From positions 558,001 through 622,000 of the forward strand of contig NZ_JAIOUB010000001.1 in the NCBI RefSeq assembly GCF_019931215.1: DNA of 64,000 nt, written 5' to 3'. How positions within the stretch are numbered: position 1 is the stretch's first letter; each line of letters begins with the position of its first letter. This stretch comes from Alcanivorax limicola (GTDB lineage: Bacteria; Pseudomonadota; Gammaproteobacteria; Pseudomonadales; Alcanivoracaceae). This document shows, one piece after another, positions 53,404-64,000 of the stretch. Position numbers and translations under genes: made by a program. Below the pieces are notes generated by a model. That model did no database searches. It worked only from the letters and a program-made list of their open reading frames with translations, and was not told the DNA's origin.

Positions 53404-55025
53404 GCCAGGCTGACACGAGCCGCCTCAGCATCGAGAACCTCAGCGTACGCTTCGGCAACGACGGGCCCGCCGTGGTCGACAATGTCTCCCTGAGCATTGC
53501 CCCCGGGCGCATGCTGGCCCTGGTGGGTGAATCTGGCTCCGGCAAGTCCGTGACAGCACTCTCGATACTGCGCCTGCTGCCGCCCCAGGCCACGGTGACC
53601 GCCGACGCCATGACCCTGGAACAACAGGATATCTGGCACCTGCCTGAAAACCGTCTGCGCGGTTTGCGCGGCGGGCGCATCAGCATGATCTTCCAGGAGC
53701 CGCTGAGCGCGCTGAATCCCCTGCACACGGTCGCCAAGCAGATTGGTGAAAGCCTGGCCATTCATCAGGGCCTGTCCGGCAAGGCGGCACAGGAGCGCGT
53801 GTTGGCGCTACTGGCCAAGGTCCATCTGCCAGATCCGGAAACCCTGCTGGGCCGTTATCCACATCAGCTCTCCGGCGGGCAACGCCAGCGCGTCATGATC
53901 GCCATGGCACTGGCCAATGACCCGAGCGTACTGATTGCCGATGAGCCCACCACCGCGCTGGACGTCACCGTACAGGCGGGCATCCTCGATCTGCTGAAAT
54001 CCCTGCAGCGAGAGCTCGGCCTCTCGGTGCTGCTGATCACCCATGATCTCGGCATTGTCGGGCGCTATGCCGAAGACGTCGCCGTCATGCATCAGGGCAG
54101 GATCGTCGAGAAAGGCCCTGCCGCCCGGGTGCTGGCCGACCCGCAGGCCGACTACACCCGGCATTTGCTGAAGACCGAGCCCGGCGGCGTGCCGCCGGTT
54201 ACCGATCCTGCCCGCCTGACACATCTGAGTACGCGGGATCTGCGTGTCTGGTTCAGCCAGCGCGGTGGCGGGTTGTTTGCCCCCAAGACCTGGTTCCGCG
54301 CCGTGGACGGTGTCGATATCGCACTGCGCAAGGGCGAAACCCTGGGCATCGTGGGCGAGAGCGGCAGCGGCAAATCCACACTGGCGATGGCGCTGCTGAA
54401 GCTGACGGAGAGCCGCGGCGAGATCACCCTGGACAACACACGCCTGGACCAGCTTGACGCGAAAGCCATGACGCCCTGGCGTGCGCGCATGCAGGTGGTC
54501 TTCCAGGACCCCTGGGGCACCCTGAACCCGCGTATGACCGTCGGACAGATCATCGAAGAAGGCCTGACGGTGCACCAGCGTGGCCTGAGCCGCAGTGACC
54601 GGGAAGCCCAGGTGGTGACCATGCTCACTGAGGTGGGCTTGCCGCCAGAGGTGCGACACCGCTACCCGCATGAGTTTTCCGGAGGCCAACGGCAGCGCAT
54701 TGCCATCGCCCGGGCGCTGATCCTGCGACCGGAAGTGCTGATTCTGGACGAGCCGACCTCGGCTCTGGACCGCAGCGTGCAGCACCAGGTACTTGAACTG
54801 CTGCGCGATCTTCAGGCGCGCCACGGCCTCTCTTATGTCTTCATCAGTCATGACCTGAAGCTGGTGCGCGCCATCAGCCACCAGATGGTGGTCATGCGCG
54901 CTGGCAAGGCGCTGGAACAGGGCCCCACGGAGCAGATTTTCCGTGACCCGGCTCACGACTACACACGGCAGTTGATTGACGCGGCCTTTGCCACTGACAT
55001 TCGGGCGATTTCAGCGAACAACTGA
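53400..55025 (+). CDS. yejF: Peptide ABC transporter ATPase YejF (two fused ATPase domains)
   Basis: A 541-residue double ATPase. Domain 1 has Walker [13 protein letters not shown] (about 40), signature [15 protein letters not shown] and Walker B VLIADEPT. Domain 2 has [14 protein letters not shown] (about 318), [15 protein letters not shown] and [12 protein letters not shown]. It powers the yejB/yejE channel. The whole operon yejA-like/yejA/yejB/yejE/yejF is tightly packed. Confidence 0.95.
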   Translation: MSQADTSRLSIENLSVRFGNDGPAVVDNVSLSIAPGRMLALVGESGSGKSVTALSILRLLPPQATVTADAMTLEQQDIWHLPENRLRGLRGGRISMIFQEPLSALNPLHTVAKQIGESLAIHQGLSGKAAQERVLALLAKVHLPDPETLLGRYPHQLSGGQRQRVMIAMALANDPSVLIADEPTTALDVTVQAGILDLLKSLQRELGLSVLLITHDLGIVGRYAEDVAVMHQGRIVEKGPAARVLADPQADYTRHLLKTEPGGVPPVTDPARLTHLSTRDLRVWFSQRGGGLFAPKTWFRAVDGVDIALRKGETLGIVGESGSGKSTLAMALLKLTESRGEITLDNTRLDQLDAKAMTPWRARMQVVFQDPWGTLNPRMTVGQIIEEGLTVHQRGLSRSDREAQVVTMLTEVGLPPEVRHRYPHEFSGGQRQRIAIARALILRPEVLILDEPTSALDRSVQHQVLELLRDLQARHGLSYVFISHDLKLVRAISHQMVVMRAGKALEQGPTEQIFRDPAHDYTRQLIDAAFATDIRAISANN

Positions 55026-55040
55026 TACCCCAATGCTTTG

Positions 55041-55059
55041 TTGCATTTGAACAATGCAA
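55041..55059. promoter_or_regulatory. 7-bp inverted repeat in the yejF-fabI gap
   Basis: TTGCATT (55041-55047) and AATGCAA (55053-55059) flank TGAAC. It lies 53-71 bp before the fabI start and 16 bp after the yejF stop. It could be an operator for fabI or a small yejF end stem. Confidence 0.4.
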
Positions 55060-55111
55060 GAAATCGGACTTTCCGCTACATTGCCTGCACCGCAAATAAA
55101 GAGGACTGCAC

Positions 55112-55903
55112 ATGGGCATTCTGAACGGCAAACGCTATCTGATTGTGGGCATTGCCAGCACCAAATCAATAGCCTGGGGCATCGCCGAGGCCATGCACCG
55201 CGAAGGCGCCGATCTGGCTTTCACTTACCAGAATGACAGGCTCAAATCGCGGATCGAAAAAGCGGCGGAAATGTTCGGCAGCTCGACGGACCTGTGCTTT
55301 CCTTGCGATGTCGCGGATGACGCGCAGATAGATGCCGTATTTGCCGGGCTCGGCAAGCACTGGGATGGCCTGGATGGCATCGTCCATGCCGTCGGCTTTG
55401 CGCCGGCAGAGGAGCTGGATGGCAACTTCATTGACGTTGCCACCCGCGACGGCTTCCGTATTTCCCATGAGATTTCCAGCTACAGCTTCGTGGCACTGGC
55501 CAAGGCCGGGCATGCGATGATGAAAGGCCGCAACGGTAGCCTGCTCACGCTCAGCTATCACGCGTCACGGCAAACCGTTCCCAACTACAATGTCATGGGA
55601 ATGGCCAAGGCCAGCCTTGAAGCCAGCGTGCGTTACCTGGCTGCCAGCCTGGGCAAGGAAGGCATTCGTGTAAACGCCATCTCCGCCGGCCCGATCCGCA
55701 CACTGGCGGCGTCCGGGATCAAGCGCTTCCGGACCATGCTGGATCAGAACGCGGCCAAGGCGCCCCTGCGTCGCAATGTCACCATTGAGGAAGTGGGCAA
55801 CGCAGCAGCGTTCCTGTGTTCTGACATGGCCTCCGGTGTCACCGGCGAGATCATGTACGTTGATGGTGGTGCCAATACGGCGGCCAGCGGTGACGGCGAG
55901 TAA
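55112..55903 (+). CDS. fabI: Enoyl-[acyl-carrier-protein] reductase (NADH), FabI
   Basis: A 263-residue short-chain dehydrogenase of the FabI type, which completes each cycle of fatty-acid elongation. It has the FabI N-terminus [24 protein letters not shown] for NADH and the catalytic pair Tyr...Lys in [13 protein letters not shown]; the first Tyr lies in LSYHASRQ. The intrinsic terminator that follows also serves ppiD. Confidence 0.96.
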   Translation: MGILNGKRYLIVGIASTKSIAWGIAEAMHREGADLAFTYQNDRLKSRIEKAAEMFGSSTDLCFPCDVADDAQIDAVFAGLGKHWDGLDGIVHAVGFAPAEELDGNFIDVATRDGFRISHEISSYSFVALAKAGHAMMKGRNGSLLTLSYHASRQTVPNYNVMGMAKASLEASVRYLAASLGKEGIRVNAISAGPIRTLAASGIKRFRTMLDQNAAKAPLRRNVTIEEVGNAAAFLCSDMASGVTGEIMYVDGGANTAASGDGE

Positions 55904-55954
55904 TACGTTCCCGTGCATGTTCTGCAGACTCTGCAGGCCCAGCAAAGCAACGCA

Positions 55955-55986
55955 TAAAAAAACCGGCCTGATGGCCGGTTTTTTTA
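55955..55986. terminator. Bidirectional intrinsic terminator of fabI and ppiD
   Basis: AACCGGCC (55961-55968), loop TGAT, GGCCGGTT (55973-55980), with an A-run before and a T-run after. Both convergent genes end just outside it. Confidence 0.93.
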
Positions 55987-56014
55987 TTGCTGCGGCAGGT
56001 ATTACTCTTTGCCG

Positions 56015-57928
56015 TTATTCCTCACCGCTACCAAGGCGCTCCGGATAAAGCCGCACTTTGCCGCTCTCCCGCAACCAGGCAATCGCCTGGCGGAAGCTGC
56101 GCTCACCCTCGAACTGGCCAAGTTGTGCCAACGCCTGGGCTTGCTGCGCGTCATCAAGGCCTTCCGGGTCACCATCGCGCACGGCGCGCAATGACAGCGC
56201 CACCAGATCACCGGTGCCCAATCTCACGATCTGCAGGGGCGCCACCTCACCTTCCGTCGGGCGCGGCATACGGAAGGCTTTCTCGACCAGCTCCGCGGCG
56301 GGTTCAGCAGCACCACGCTCGATGTCAGTCGCCACCGACACAGGGCGGTCCCACAGCGATGCCAGCGCGGTGATATCAGCCCCTTCCGAGACGGCTTGCT
56401 CGCCCTGAATCAGCATCTCGTCGATACGATCAAAGGCCTGACGCATCTGCAAGCGCCGCACGATACGATCACGCACTTCTGCAAACGGAATCGGTTCAGC
56501 AGGCTGGCTGTCAGCAACGCGAATGACGACAAAACGCCCTTCATCGAGCTCGACCAGACGACTGTTCTGGCCGCGCTCACGCACGGCCGGATTATTCAGC
56601 TCCGCACGGACGCCCTGATGGGTGGCAATGCCCTCCGGGCTGGACAAGGGGAAATAACCACTGGTTCGCACTGTCGTCGACAGTGTTTCTGCCGGGACCT
56701 GAAGATCCGGATGCTCAAAGGCCAACTGCTCCAGAATCGCCACATCCTCACCCAGGAGCACATCCGCCTGGGCCTGCTTCATATCCCGGGCGATGTTGTC
56801 ACGCATTTCGTCGAAGCCCGGCAGTTCACGGCGCTGAACCCGGACCGCCTTGAGCAGGTGCACCGCGCCGTCATTGGCCACCGGCGCTGACACCGCCCCT
56901 TCTTCCAGCGCAAACAACGCCTCTTCCAGTGCCTCGGGCAAATCACCCCGTGCAACAGTGCCCAGATCACCACCGTTGCCCGCTGTGGCGGCATCGTCGG
57001 AGTGTTCTGCCGCAGCAGCACTGAAATCGCCACCGCCTGCCAAGGTCTCCCGCACCGCCTCAGCGCGGGCTTCCGCGTCATCGCCGGTGAACAGGATATG
57101 CGACACACGCCGACGCTCTGCGCTGGCTGCCGCGGACTCAATCATCTGGCGCCGGGCCTGATACTCCGTCCGAATCTCTTCTTCGCTCAAACTCACCCGA
57201 TCGAGATAAGCATCACGGTCAAGCAGCACATACTCGAGCTGGAACTGTTGCGGCCGTATGAACTCGTCGGTATTGCGCTCATAGAAGGCCTCAGCCTCCT
57301 CGGCACTCACTTCAAATTCGCTACGCAGCGTGTTCGTATCAACCCGGATATAGCTGATATCACGACGCTGCTCACCCAGGCGGCGCAGGTCCGCAAGTTC
57401 ATAAGGCAGGGCGAACTCGGTTTCCTCATACCCGGCGCGCAGCTGATTCAGCAGCATCTGGTCGCCCAGGCCCTGAATGTAGCCACGGGGGCTCTGACCC
57501 ATACTGCGCACAACGCGCTCGAACACCTGCTGGGAGAAACGCCCGGTCTCCGGGTCCTGGAAGTCCGGGGTGCGCGTAATCGCGCGCGCCGCCTGCTCTT
57601 CCGATACGCGCATGCCCGAATCCCGAGCGGTGTGCAGCATCAGCAACTCACTGATCATGCCCTCGAGGATCATGCCCGCATTGATGAAATTGTTCAGCAC
57701 ATCCGGATCGATATCCGGCGACTGCTGACTGACGTTACGACGCACCTGTTGAACACGGCTATCGACCGCATTCCGGGTCACTGAAACGCCTTCCACTTTG
57801 GCAACAACGCTGTCGCCGCCCCCACCCGTGAAATAGCCATAAAACGCGGATACCACGAAGGGCAAGATGATGACCGCCAACAGGACTTTACCTGCCGGTC
57901 CGCGCAAGAATCGCCTGAAGCCCTGCAT
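56015..57928 (-). CDS. ppiD: Periplasmic folding chaperone PpiD
   Basis: A 637-residue inner-membrane-anchored chaperone. One N-terminal transmembrane helix (about 13-33), a SurA-N-like helical domain, one parvulin PpiC domain at about 255-355 (VSHILFTGDDAEARA ... GGDLGTVARGDLPEALEEALF), then a helical C-terminal region. It assists proteins leaving the Sec translocon. ATG 57928 follows CGGAG; the ATG at 57949 would cover it. Confidence 0.95.
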   Translation of the reverse strand: MQGFRRFLRGPAGKVLLAVIILPFVVSAFYGYFTGGGGDSVVAKVEGVSVTRNAVDSRVQQVRRNVSQQSPDIDPDVLNNFINAGMILEGMISELLMLHTARDSGMRVSEEQAARAITRTPDFQDPETGRFSQQVFERVVRSMGQSPRGYIQGLGDQMLLNQLRAGYEETEFALPYELADLRRLGEQRRDISYIRVDTNTLRSEFEVSAEEAEAFYERNTDEFIRPQQFQLEYVLLDRDAYLDRVSLSEEEIRTEYQARRQMIESAAASAERRRVSHILFTGDDAEARAEAVRETLAGGGDFSAAAAEHSDDAATAGNGGDLGTVARGDLPEALEEALFALEEGAVSAPVANDGAVHLLKAVRVQRRELPGFDEMRDNIARDMKQAQADVLLGEDVAILEQLAFEHPDLQVPAETLSTTVRTSGYFPLSSPEGIATHQGVRAELNNPAVRERGQNSRLVELDEGRFVVIRVADSQPAEPIPFAEVRDRIVRRLQMRQAFDRIDEMLIQGEQAVSEGADITALASLWDRPVSVATDIERGAAEPAAELVEKAFRMPRPTEGEVAPLQIVRLGTGDLVALSLRAVRDGDPEGLDDAQQAQALAQLGQFEGERSFRQAIAWLRESGKVRLYPERLGSGEE

Positions 57929-57997
57929 TGTTTTCTCCGTATTATTCAATATGCCTCAAACAAAAAAGCGCATCCCTGTCAGGACACGCTTCTCTGT

Positions 57998-58074
57998 TGG
58001 CGGAGCGGACGGGACTCGAACCCGCGACCCCCGGCGTGACAGGCCGGTATTCTAACCAACTGAACTACCGCTCC
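57998..58074 (-). tRNA. tRNA-Asp (anticodon GTC)
   Basis: A complete 77-nt tRNA on the minus strand. Acceptor GGAGCGG/CCGCTCC, anticodon stem CCGGC/GCCGG with loop CTGTCAC (GTC), GGTTCGAGTCC in the T arm, and an encoded CCA. It starts 10 bases after the hupB stop, so it is probably made from the hupB transcript. Confidence 0.97.
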
Positions 58075-58084
58075 TGTACACGAC

Positions 58085-58357
58085 TCAGTTGACCGCGTCC
58101 TTCAGTGCTTTACCGGCTTTGAAGCCCGGTACGTTTGCTGCTGCGATCTTGATGGTCTGCCCGGTCTGCGGGTTACGGCCTTCGCGCTCTGCACGCTGCT
58201 TCACGGTGAAGGTACCGAAGCCTACCAGTGATACGCTGTCGCCGCCCTTGAGTGCGTTGGTAACCGCCTCAACAGTTGCGTCCAGTGCACGACCGGCATC
58301 GGCCTTGGAAATATCTGCTGCAGCTGCGATAGCATCAATCAGTTCTGATTTGTTCAC
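58085..58357 (-). CDS. hupB: DNA-binding protein HU-beta
   Basis: A 90-residue HU-family nucleoid protein. N-terminus [21 protein letters not shown], arm region [31 protein letters not shown]. The start is GTG at 58357 behind AAGGGGA; the frame is open to 58483. It follows lon by 186 bp and precedes tRNA-Asp by 10 bp, as in Pseudomonas. Confidence 0.96.
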   Translation of the reverse strand: MNKSELIDAIAAAADISKADAGRALDATVEAVTNALKGGDSVSLVGFGTFTVKQRAEREGRNPQTGQTIKIAAANVPGFKAGKALKDAVN

Positions 58358-58543
58358 GAAAATCCCCTTTTTTGATTTCCCGTTGTTCACTGGAGCGCTC
58401 GCCACGTCCCTGGTGAGGAAGCCGACTTTATACCAACGGGCCGGAAACCCGTCAAGGAAGCGACCTCCAGAGAGCCCGAGCATTTACATTTGCTGATCAA
58501 ACCAGCAAAACATTAACCACCGACAAATACACAGATGCAACTG

Positions 58544-60940
<2,397 letters not shown>

Positions 60941-60967
60941 GTCAGGCCTCGTTTGCCAGGCCCCGGA

Positions 60968-62281
<1,314 letters not shown>

Positions 62282-62434
62282 CAGGGTCGCCTCTCGCTGT
62301 GTTGACTCACGGCAACCGCCGCTTTCAACCTCTCTTTGTCCTCAAGATGCAGGCAACGCAGGGCTTTTTCAAGCCTGCCGCTGCCTGTGCCGCACAGAGA
62401 GCGGCCTGCAGCGCGGGCCACTCTTTCAGGGGCG

Positions 62435-63097
62435 TTATACTGACCGGCTACTAAGTACCTGATCTATAAGACCATACTTGAGGGCATCTGCCGGATCCAT
62501 GAAGTTATCCCGGTCCGTATCGCGCTCGAGTATTTCTATCGACTGGCCGGTGTGGTGCGCCAGCAGATCATTCAGGCGGGCCTTGATCTTCAGGATCTCC
62601 CGGGCGTGGATCTCGATGTCCGACGCCTGCCCCTGGAAGCCGCCCAACGGCTGGTGAATCATGATGCGTGAGTTCGGCAACGCAAAACGCTTGCCCTTCT
62701 CACCGGCCGTGAGCAGGAAAGAGCCCATGCTGGCAGCCTGGCCGATACACATGGTGGACACTGCCGGCTTGATGAACTGCATGGTGTCGTAAATGGCCAT
62801 GCCGGCCGTCACGGAACCGCCCGGGCTATTGATATACAGATGTATATCCTTGTCCGGGTTCTCGGATTCCAGGAAGAGCATCTGCGCCACGATCAGATTG
62901 GCCATCTGATCTTCGACCTGGCCCACCAGAAAGATCACCCGCTCCTTGAGAAGCCGGGAATAGATGTCGAAGGAGCGTTCACCCCGAGCGGTCTGCTCGA
63001 TCACCATCGGCACCAGACCCAGCGCAGAGGGATCCTGACCACCATGGGATGCTGCTTGAGAGGTAAGCTGTGACATGCTGCCGCTGATATCTATCAT
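62435..63097 (-). CDS. clpP: ATP-dependent Clp protease proteolytic subunit
   Basis: A 220-residue serine protease that forms the ClpP barrel. The catalytic Ser is in [12 protein letters not shown], His in [12 protein letters not shown], and Asp in the [10 protein letters not shown] region. [23 protein letters not shown] is the usual N-terminus of the mature enzyme; the first about 30 residues are a propeptide. An in-frame ATG at 63076 is an alternative start. Confidence 0.96.
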   Translation of the reverse strand: MIDISGSMSQLTSQAASHGGQDPSALGLVPMVIEQTARGERSFDIYSRLLKERVIFLVGQVEDQMANLIVAQMLFLESENPDKDIHLYINSPGGSVTAGMAIYDTMQFIKPAVSTMCIGQAASMGSFLLTAGEKGKRFALPNSRIMIHQPLGGFQGQASDIEIHAREILKIKARLNDLLAHHTGQSIEILERDTDRDNFMDPADALKYGLIDQVLSSRSV

Positions 63098-63236
63098 TCA
63101 CTGGTCCTGTTTAGTGCGGGTATTGTTACCGGGTATTCACAGCATCTTATGACGCACCCGGAACAACGTCTATAAAGCGGGCGTGAATCTCCCTGCGGTT
63201 GCGCAAATCTTGCACAAAGCGGCGATAAAAAACGCA

Positions 63237-63261
63237 AAACGGGGCCCGAAGGCCCCGTTTT
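63237..63261 (-). terminator. Intrinsic terminator of tig
   Basis: ACGGGGCC/GGCCCCGT stem around CGAA (63239-63258), flanked by A-run and T-run, and on the minus strand followed by GTTTTGCGTTTTTT. It lies 21 bp past the tig stop and separates tig from clpP. Confidence 0.9.
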
Positions 63262-63281
63262 CTGTGCGGGTATAGCGCAGA

Positions 63282-64000
63282 TCAGCCCTGCTGACGCGCC
63301 ACCGCTTCCTCATAAGGCAGTACTTTTTCGGTCACTTTGGCCTGCCCGAGCACCAGTTCGACGACCTGCTCTTCCAGCACGGCGCCCTCGATCTGCTGCA
63401 GCTGCTGCGGATTGCTGTAGACCCAGTTCACCACCTCTTCCGGCGACTCGTACTGGGATGCAATTTCCTCAACCTGGGCGCGTACCTTGTCGGCATCCGC
63501 CTTCACTTCATGCTGCTCCAGGATCTGACGCACGATCAGGCCCAGGCGTACGCTGCGCTCCGCCTGCTCCTTGAACAGCTCTTCCGGCAACATGCTGGCA
63601 TCAAACTGCTGGCCGCCACCGAACTGCTGCATCATCTGCTGACGCATCCGCTGGATTTCACCGGTGACCAGGGCTGCGGGTACGTCGAAGCTGTGCGCTT
63701 CCACCAGACCGCCCATGATCTGTTCCTTGACCTTGCCCTTCACGGCGTTGCGCAGTTCGCGCTCCATGTTGCCGCGCACTTCCTTGCGGAAGGCGTCCAT
63801 GCCGCCGTCCTTGACGCCGAACAATGCCATGAACTCGTCATCCACCTCGGGCAGCTTCTGTGCTTCGACCTTGTTGACGGTGATGGCGAACTTGACCGCC
63901 TGACCTTTCAGGTCTTCGGCCTGATAATCTTCCGGGAAAGTCACATCAATGGATTTCTCGTCACCGGCTTTCATGCCGACGATGCCGTCTTCGAAGCCCG
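63282..64000 (-). CDS. tig: Trigger factor, C-terminal part (gene cut by the window edge)
   Basis: About 239 residues of the ribosome-associated chaperone are visible; the N-terminal ribosome-binding domain lies beyond 64000. The fragment begins in the FKBP-like domain (FEDGIVGMKAGDEKSIDVTFPEDYQAEDLKGQAVKF) and continues into the helical C-terminal domain. The frame is open to the edge. The methionine at 63974 is internal, not the start. The order tig-clpP-clpX-lon supports the call. Confidence 0.95.
   Translation of the reverse strand, partial: GFEDGIVGMKAGDEKSIDVTFPEDYQAEDLKGQAVKFAITVNKVEAQKLPEVDDEFMALFGVKDGGMDAFRKEVRGNMERELRNAVKGKVKEQIMGGLVEAHSFDVPAALVTGEIQRMRQQMMQQFGGGQQFDASMLPEELFKEQAERSVRLGLIVRQILEQHEVKADADKVRAQVEEIASQYESPEEVVNWVYSNPQQLQQIEGAVLEEQVVELVLGQAKVTEKVLPYEEAVARQQG

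Noticed and set aside
57867-58055. Plus-strand open frame containing GADGTRTRDPRRDRPVF
   Set aside because: It is the reverse strand of tRNA-Asp, a common annotation artefact.

Overview
The window is a gene-dense, GC-rich chromosomal segment with no phage, insertion-sequence, plasmid or CRISPR signature. Gene content and order point to a gammaproteobacterium related to Pseudomonas. Conserved blocks include pabB/thrH/cysH/cysB, rnhA-dnaQ with gloB and mltD, yejABEF-fabI, and tig-clpP-clpX-lon-hupB-tRNA-ppiD. Protein sequences and the surface cluster at the left end fit a marine Alcanivorax-type bacterium best. The genus is my inference from recalled family resemblance, not a measured result.

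Left end (1-8.4 kb): a six-gene minus-strand cluster encodes only envelope proteins. In transcription order these are a secreted DUF6160-like protein with a SGVTGQDG motif, a membrane-anchored C39-type cysteine peptidase, an outer-membrane beta-barrel protein, a FadL-type channel, a lipoprotein with a MalM-like C-terminus, and a large lipoprotein. Order and types match what I recall of the Acinetobacter fil locus (filABCDEF), a barely characterised 'putative pilus system'. This is the most interesting system here. It looks like a dedicated export or surface-display pathway built around a peptidase with no ABC transporter.

8.4-24 kb: pabB, thrH, cysH and cysB (folate, phosphoserine/homoserine and sulfate assimilation); a 5'-nucleotidase; an AlgP-like coiled-coil protein with a histone-H1-like tail; three small membrane or unknown proteins; the methionine-salvage operon mtnA-mtnB-mtnD-mtnC; rlmG; tRNA-Pro(CGG). 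Next come about 570 bp with no gene that hold two large inverted-repeat elements, then a lipoprotein hydrolase, an unusual UbiB-family kinase and a methyltransferase.

24-45.6 kb: a second Lon-type protease with a RluA-type pseudouridine synthase; msrA coupled to a small SET protein; ubiB; an M48 metalloprotease; nfuA; a MATE transporter; cysI-DUF934 (sulfite reduction); a ZntB/CorA transporter; acuI; sohB; nudC with two poorly known neighbours; dnaQ/rnhA; a methyltransferase; gloB.

45.6-64 kb: mltD, then a yej-type peptide importer with two tandem substrate-binding proteins, fabI, and the proteostasis block ppiD/tRNA-Asp/hupB/lon/clpX/clpP/tig. The tig gene is cut by the right edge.

Several gene ends carry long perfect hairpins without U-tracts, alongside ordinary intrinsic terminators after tRNA-Pro, fabI/ppiD and tig.
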